DNA of 6,423 bases, from NCBI RefSeq assembly GCF_910584465.1, contig NZ_CAJUBK010000091.1, positions 1-6,423 on the forward strand. The letters are read 5' to 3'. The position numbers and the translations under genes are program-made. The notes under the pieces were generated by a model. It ran no database searches and had not been told where the DNA came from. It worked only from the letters and a program-made list of their open reading frames with translations. Source of the stretch: an uncultured Oscillibacter sp. (GTDB lineage Bacteria > Bacillota > Clostridia > Oscillospirales > Oscillospiraceae). The stretch's first letter is position 1; every line of letters begins with the position of its first letter. Below are positions 4,556 through 6,423 of the stretch, in pieces.

Positions 4556-5160
4556 CCGACGCGCGGGAACGGAGATGGATCGACGCCGCCCGGGAGGGGG
4601 ACCAAGCGGCCTTCGAAGAGCTGGTGCGACTCTATGAAAAACGCGTGCTGGCCTTGACCCAGCGGATGTGCCGGAACAGCGAGGACGCCGCCGAGGCCGC
4701 GCAGGAGGCGTTCTTCGCCGCTTGGCGGGGCCTGAAGGACTTCCGGGGGGAGAGCAGCTTCTCCACCTGGATCTACCGGCTGGCTTCGAACGCCTGCGTA
4801 GACCTGCTGCGGCGGGAGGGACGGCATCAGGCGGCGGTCTCCCTGGACGACGGGGAGACCGGCCTGGATATCCCGGCGCGGATCCCGTCCCCCCAGGAGG
4901 AGGCGGAGCGCCGGGAGCTGGGGGAACAGATCGAGGCGGGGCTCCGGGCCCTGCCGCCGGAGTACCGGGCCGTACTGGTGCTGCGGGAGATCCAGCAGCT
5001 GCGGTATGACGAGATCGCCGGGGCGCTGGGGCTGGACGTGGGGACGGTGAAGTCCCGGATCAGCCGGGGGCGGAAACGGCTGAGGGCTTTTTTGCTGGAG
5101 AGCGGGAACTTTTCGCCCCCGCCTCCGTCTAAAGGGACAGGAAAGGAGGGCCGTCCATGA
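4552..5160 (+). CDS. ECF-type RNA polymerase sigma factor
   Basis: A 202-residue sigma-70 family protein with only regions 2 and 4, hence extracytoplasmic-function type (SigW/RpoE-like). Region 2 covers about 20-89: the helix AFEELVRLYEKRVLALTQRM, the -10-binding helix around DAAEAAQEAFFAAWRGL, and STWIYRLASNACVDLLRR. A poorly conserved linker (90-125) leads to region 4 at about 126-181, with the LPPEYRAVLVLREIQQL helix and the -35-reading helix-turn-helix YDEIAGALGLDVGTVKSRISRGRKRLR. The last 17 residues are a Pro/Gly/Lys tail whose DNA carries the AAAGGAGG ribosome site of the next gene. It overlaps dusB and the anti-sigma gene by 4 bp each (ATGA both times). Its partner is surely the zinc-finger membrane protein downstream. 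I see no sequence-clear autoregulated promoter before it; it appears to be driven from the dusB promoter, unless one lies inside dusB. Its promoter targets are unknown. Confidence 0.94.
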   Translation: MTDARERRWIDAAREGDQAAFEELVRLYEKRVLALTQRMCRNSEDAAEAAQEAFFAAWRGLKDFRGESSFSTWIYRLASNACVDLLRREGRHQAAVSLDDGETGLDIPARIPSPQEEAERRELGEQIEAGLRALPPEYRAVLVLREIQQLRYDEIAGALGLDVGTVKSRISRGRKRLRAFLLESGNFSPPPPSKGTGKEGRP

Positions 5161-6044
5161 GATACTGTGAGCGATACGCGGCCCTGCTGGACCTGTTCGT
5201 GGACGGCGAGCTGCCGCCTGGGGAGATGGAGCAGGTGCAGGCGCACCTGGCGGTCTGCCCCGGCTGTCAGGCATATGTGGACGACGCGCTGGCCATCCGG
5301 GCCGGGTTCCCGGATGTGGAGGATACGGCCGTGCCGGAGGGGTTCGCCGCGGGCGTGATGGAGCGCATCCGGCGGGAGCACGAGGCGGAGCGGAAGAGCG
5401 CGGAGCTGCGGCAGCGGTCCCTCCGGCGCTGGGCGGGGACGCTCGGCGCGCTGGCGGCGTGCTGCGCGCTGGTCATCCTCGTGCGGACGGGGCCCGGCGG
5501 TCCGGGAGGAGACGACGGCGAGGCGATGACGGCCTCCGGCGCGGCGGCACCGGCCGAGTGCGCACTGGATGCGGCCGGAGCGGATGGGAGCGCCGGTGAG
5601 GGCGGGATCGCCCCTCAGATGGCGGCGGCTCCGGCGGCGGTGCCGGAGACCGCCGGAGCGGAGGGAGGAGCAGACCCGGCAGAGGGACCGCAGAAGGTCC
5701 GGACGGTAACGACAGGCGGGGACAGCGCGGATACCGGAGGGCCCGAGGAAGCGGAGGCCCCGCCGGGATCCGATGACGTACCGCCGGCCGATGTCCCGGC
5801 GGCGGCCCCGAGAATCGTGGACGGCACGGCGGACGATCGGGGAGCGGCCCTGTATCTGACCGCGGGAGAGGCCGGAGGGCTGCTGGACGGATCTAATGTA
5901 GTATGGGAGAACGCAGTGGAATGGCACTATGAACTGAGCAGGGAAGAGTATCGGGCGCTGCTGGAGGCGCTGGGCCGCCAAGAGGAGTTCCCGGAGGCGG
6001 AGGAGGGTCCCTTCCTGGTGGTGGTGTCGGGGCCCTTGGAATAG
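5157..6044 (+). CDS. Membrane-anchored zinc-finger anti-sigma factor with extracytoplasmic domain
   Basis: A 295-residue protein that should hold the upstream sigma factor inactive at the membrane. The N-terminus carries the zinc anti-sigma (zf-HC2) motif HLAVCPGC (H30, C34, C37), with C4 as likely fourth ligand, and the usual LLDLFVDGELPPGE helix. Residues 39-90 are a helical stretch ending in a basic patch (RQRSLRRW). One transmembrane segment follows at about 92-110 (LGALAACCALVILV), with the C-terminus outside. Residues 111-218 are a low-complexity Ala/Gly/Pro/Glu/Asp-rich linker. Residues about 219-295 look like a small folded domain (ALYLTAGEAGGLL, VEWHYELSREEYRALLEALG, then the strand PFLVVVSG), presumably the signal-sensing part. 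I do not recognise that domain. The ATG at 5157 overlaps the sigma stop and has AAAGGAGG 7 nt upstream. Release of the sigma factor by proteolysis or redox change is known for relatives but not shown here. Confidence 0.88.
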   Translation: MRYCERYAALLDLFVDGELPPGEMEQVQAHLAVCPGCQAYVDDALAIRAGFPDVEDTAVPEGFAAGVMERIRREHEAERKSAELRQRSLRRWAGTLGALAACCALVILVRTGPGGPGGDDGEAMTASGAAAPAECALDAAGADGSAGEGGIAPQMAAAPAAVPETAGAEGGADPAEGPQKVRTVTTGGDSADTGGPEEAEAPPGSDDVPPADVPAAAPRIVDGTADDRGAALYLTAGEAGGLLDGSNVVWENAVEWHYELSREEYRALLEALGRQEEFPEAEEGPFLVVVSGPLE

Positions 6045-6056
6045 GTACGATCGATC

Positions 6057-6088
6057 GCAGGCCGGCTTCCCGCGGAGGGCCGGCCTGC
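6057..6088 (+). terminator. Hairpin at the end of the dusB-sigma-anti-sigma operon
   Basis: GCAGGCCGGC (6057-6066) and its complement GCCGGCCTGC (6079-6088) form a perfect 10-bp stem with a 12-nt loop, 12 bp after the stop codon. Only ACTTTGG follows, so the T-run is weak. The right arm could also pair with GGCCGGC at about 6104-6111. It lies just before the tandem promoters and probably ends the operon transcript. Confidence 0.6.
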
Positions 6089-6197
6089 ACTTTGGCCTCG
6101 AAAGGGCCGGCATTGTGAGAACTGCACAGAGGTCATACCGGGCCATGAGCGTTTCGCCGGTATTTTACAAAAAGGGAGAAAAAAGGCAAAAAACCGC

Positions 6198-6226
6198 TTG
6201 ACAAACAAATAGCGGCGTGGTAATCT
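6198..6226 (+). promoter_or_regulatory. Tandem strong promoter 1 (rRNA-type)
   Basis: Consensus TTGACA (6198-6203), 17 nt, TAATCT (6221-6226) with an extended -10 (TGG before it). The base 7 nt after the -10 is G, matching the G-initiated rRNA promoters of Firmicutes. Three A-tracts (6169-6173, 6179-6184, 6188-6193) lie upstream at about 10-bp spacing, as in a curved UP element. Confidence 0.8.
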
Positions 6227-6304
6227 AACAAAGCTGTCTGACACGGCGGTGGCGTGCGGCAGGAGGTCGCGGACGAGGGACGGAAGGAACTTGAAAGAAA
6301 CCTC

Positions 6305-6333
6305 TTGACAAAGCTGAGCCGGTGTGGTAAGAT
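6305..6333 (+). promoter_or_regulatory. Tandem strong promoter 2 (rRNA-type)
   Basis: TTGACA (6305-6310), 17 nt, TAAGAT (6328-6333), again with TGG before the -10 and G at the expected start. It shares the flanking pattern CTTGACAAA and GTGGTAA with promoter 1, 107 bp upstream, which suggests duplication. Confidence 0.8.
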
Positions 6334-6379
6334 AGCAAGGCTAATAGAATAGCATGGGACCTGGGATGCGGGCTCGAAA

Positions 6380-6401
6380 AGATCTGAAAAAGATTTGAAA
6401 A
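6380..6401 (+). repeat. 11-bp tandem repeat upstream of promoter 3
   Basis: AGATCTGAAAA (6380-6390) is followed at once by AGATTTGAAAA (6391-6401), one mismatch. The repeat length of about one helical turn puts the A-tracts on the same face of the DNA, as expected of an UP element. Confidence 0.6.
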
Positions 6402-6407
6402 AAGAGC

Positions 6408-6423
6408 TTGACAAAGAGGGGAG
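6408..6423 (+). promoter_or_regulatory. Tandem strong promoter 3, -35 box only (cut by window edge)
   Basis: CTTGACAAAG with TTGACA at 6408-6413, 103 bp after the -35 of promoter 2 and preceded by A-tracts at 6377-6380, 6387-6391 and 6398-6403. The -10 would fall at about 6431-6436, beyond the window. Confidence 0.65.

Larger units (their letters stand above)
6045..6423 (+). other. Intergenic region leading into the tandem promoter array
   Basis: About 379 bp without a supported gene. It contains the palindrome CGATCGATCG (6048-6057), the operon-end hairpin, the motif AGGTCATACC (6130-6139), which repeats the core of the gntR operator candidate, and then three tandem promoters with A-rich upstream tracts running off the right edge. 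The whole end of the window reads as the control region of an unusually strong transcript, most likely an rRNA operon. Confidence 0.6.

Noticed and set aside
4827..6146. 439-codon minus-strand open frame opposite the sigma and anti-sigma genes
   Set aside because: Arg-rich, low-complexity shadow of two strongly supported genes.
6133..6414. Minus-strand open frames in the promoter array with repeated Phe-Val-Lys-Arg-Phe-like segments
   Set aside because: The repeated peptides come from reading the repeated CTTGACAAA promoter boxes backwards; there is no ribosome site.

Overview
The window is GC-rich (coding regions are clearly above 60 % G+C) and is organised like a Gram-positive chromosome of the class Clostridia. 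A high-GC gut member of the Oscillospiraceae type is my best guess. This rests on the secreted G5/3D-domain cell-wall protein, the DusB plus ECF sigma plus zinc-finger anti-sigma cluster, strong AGGAGG ribosome sites and TTGACA/TATAAT promoters. It is an inference; no rRNA gene lies inside the window to confirm it. The genes look like ordinary chromosomal housekeeping and regulation. I see no insertion sequence, phage gene, CRISPR array or tRNA.

Left half, minus strand, reading right to left. A small Xre-type regulator (2754-2990) ends at a clear intrinsic terminator. Next comes a secreted G5/3D-domain cell-wall protein (1296-2369) with its own promoter, a leader of about 165 nt and a strong hairpin after its stop codon. 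Then follows a GntR/UTRA regulator (281-1006) with a well-formed promoter and a 15-bp palindrome over the expected start site. It is followed 34 bp later by purE (246 to beyond the left edge), so regulator and purine gene look co-transcribed and probably controlled together.

Right half, plus strand. Divergent from xre is a tiny ribbon-helix-helix-like gene (3123-3293). A hairpin-rich gap separates it from an operon of three genes that overlap by ATGA junctions: dusB (tRNA dihydrouridine synthase), an ECF sigma factor, and its membrane-anchored zinc-finger anti-sigma factor with an extracytoplasmic C-terminal domain. A hairpin follows the operon. The last 230 bp hold at least two complete, near-identical, very strong promoters and the -35 box of a third, spaced about 105 bp apart and preceded by phased A-tracts. 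This is the layout expected just upstream of an rRNA operon, which would begin beyond the right edge.

The most interesting points are the GntR-purE unit with its palindromic operator (whose 10-nt core recurs once, upstream of the tandem promoters), the translationally coupled dusB/sigma/anti-sigma operon with an unusual anti-sigma ectodomain, the compact divergent xre/RHH control region with repeated motifs, and the tandem promoter array with phased A-tracts. None is a clearly new system; these are the places worth checking.
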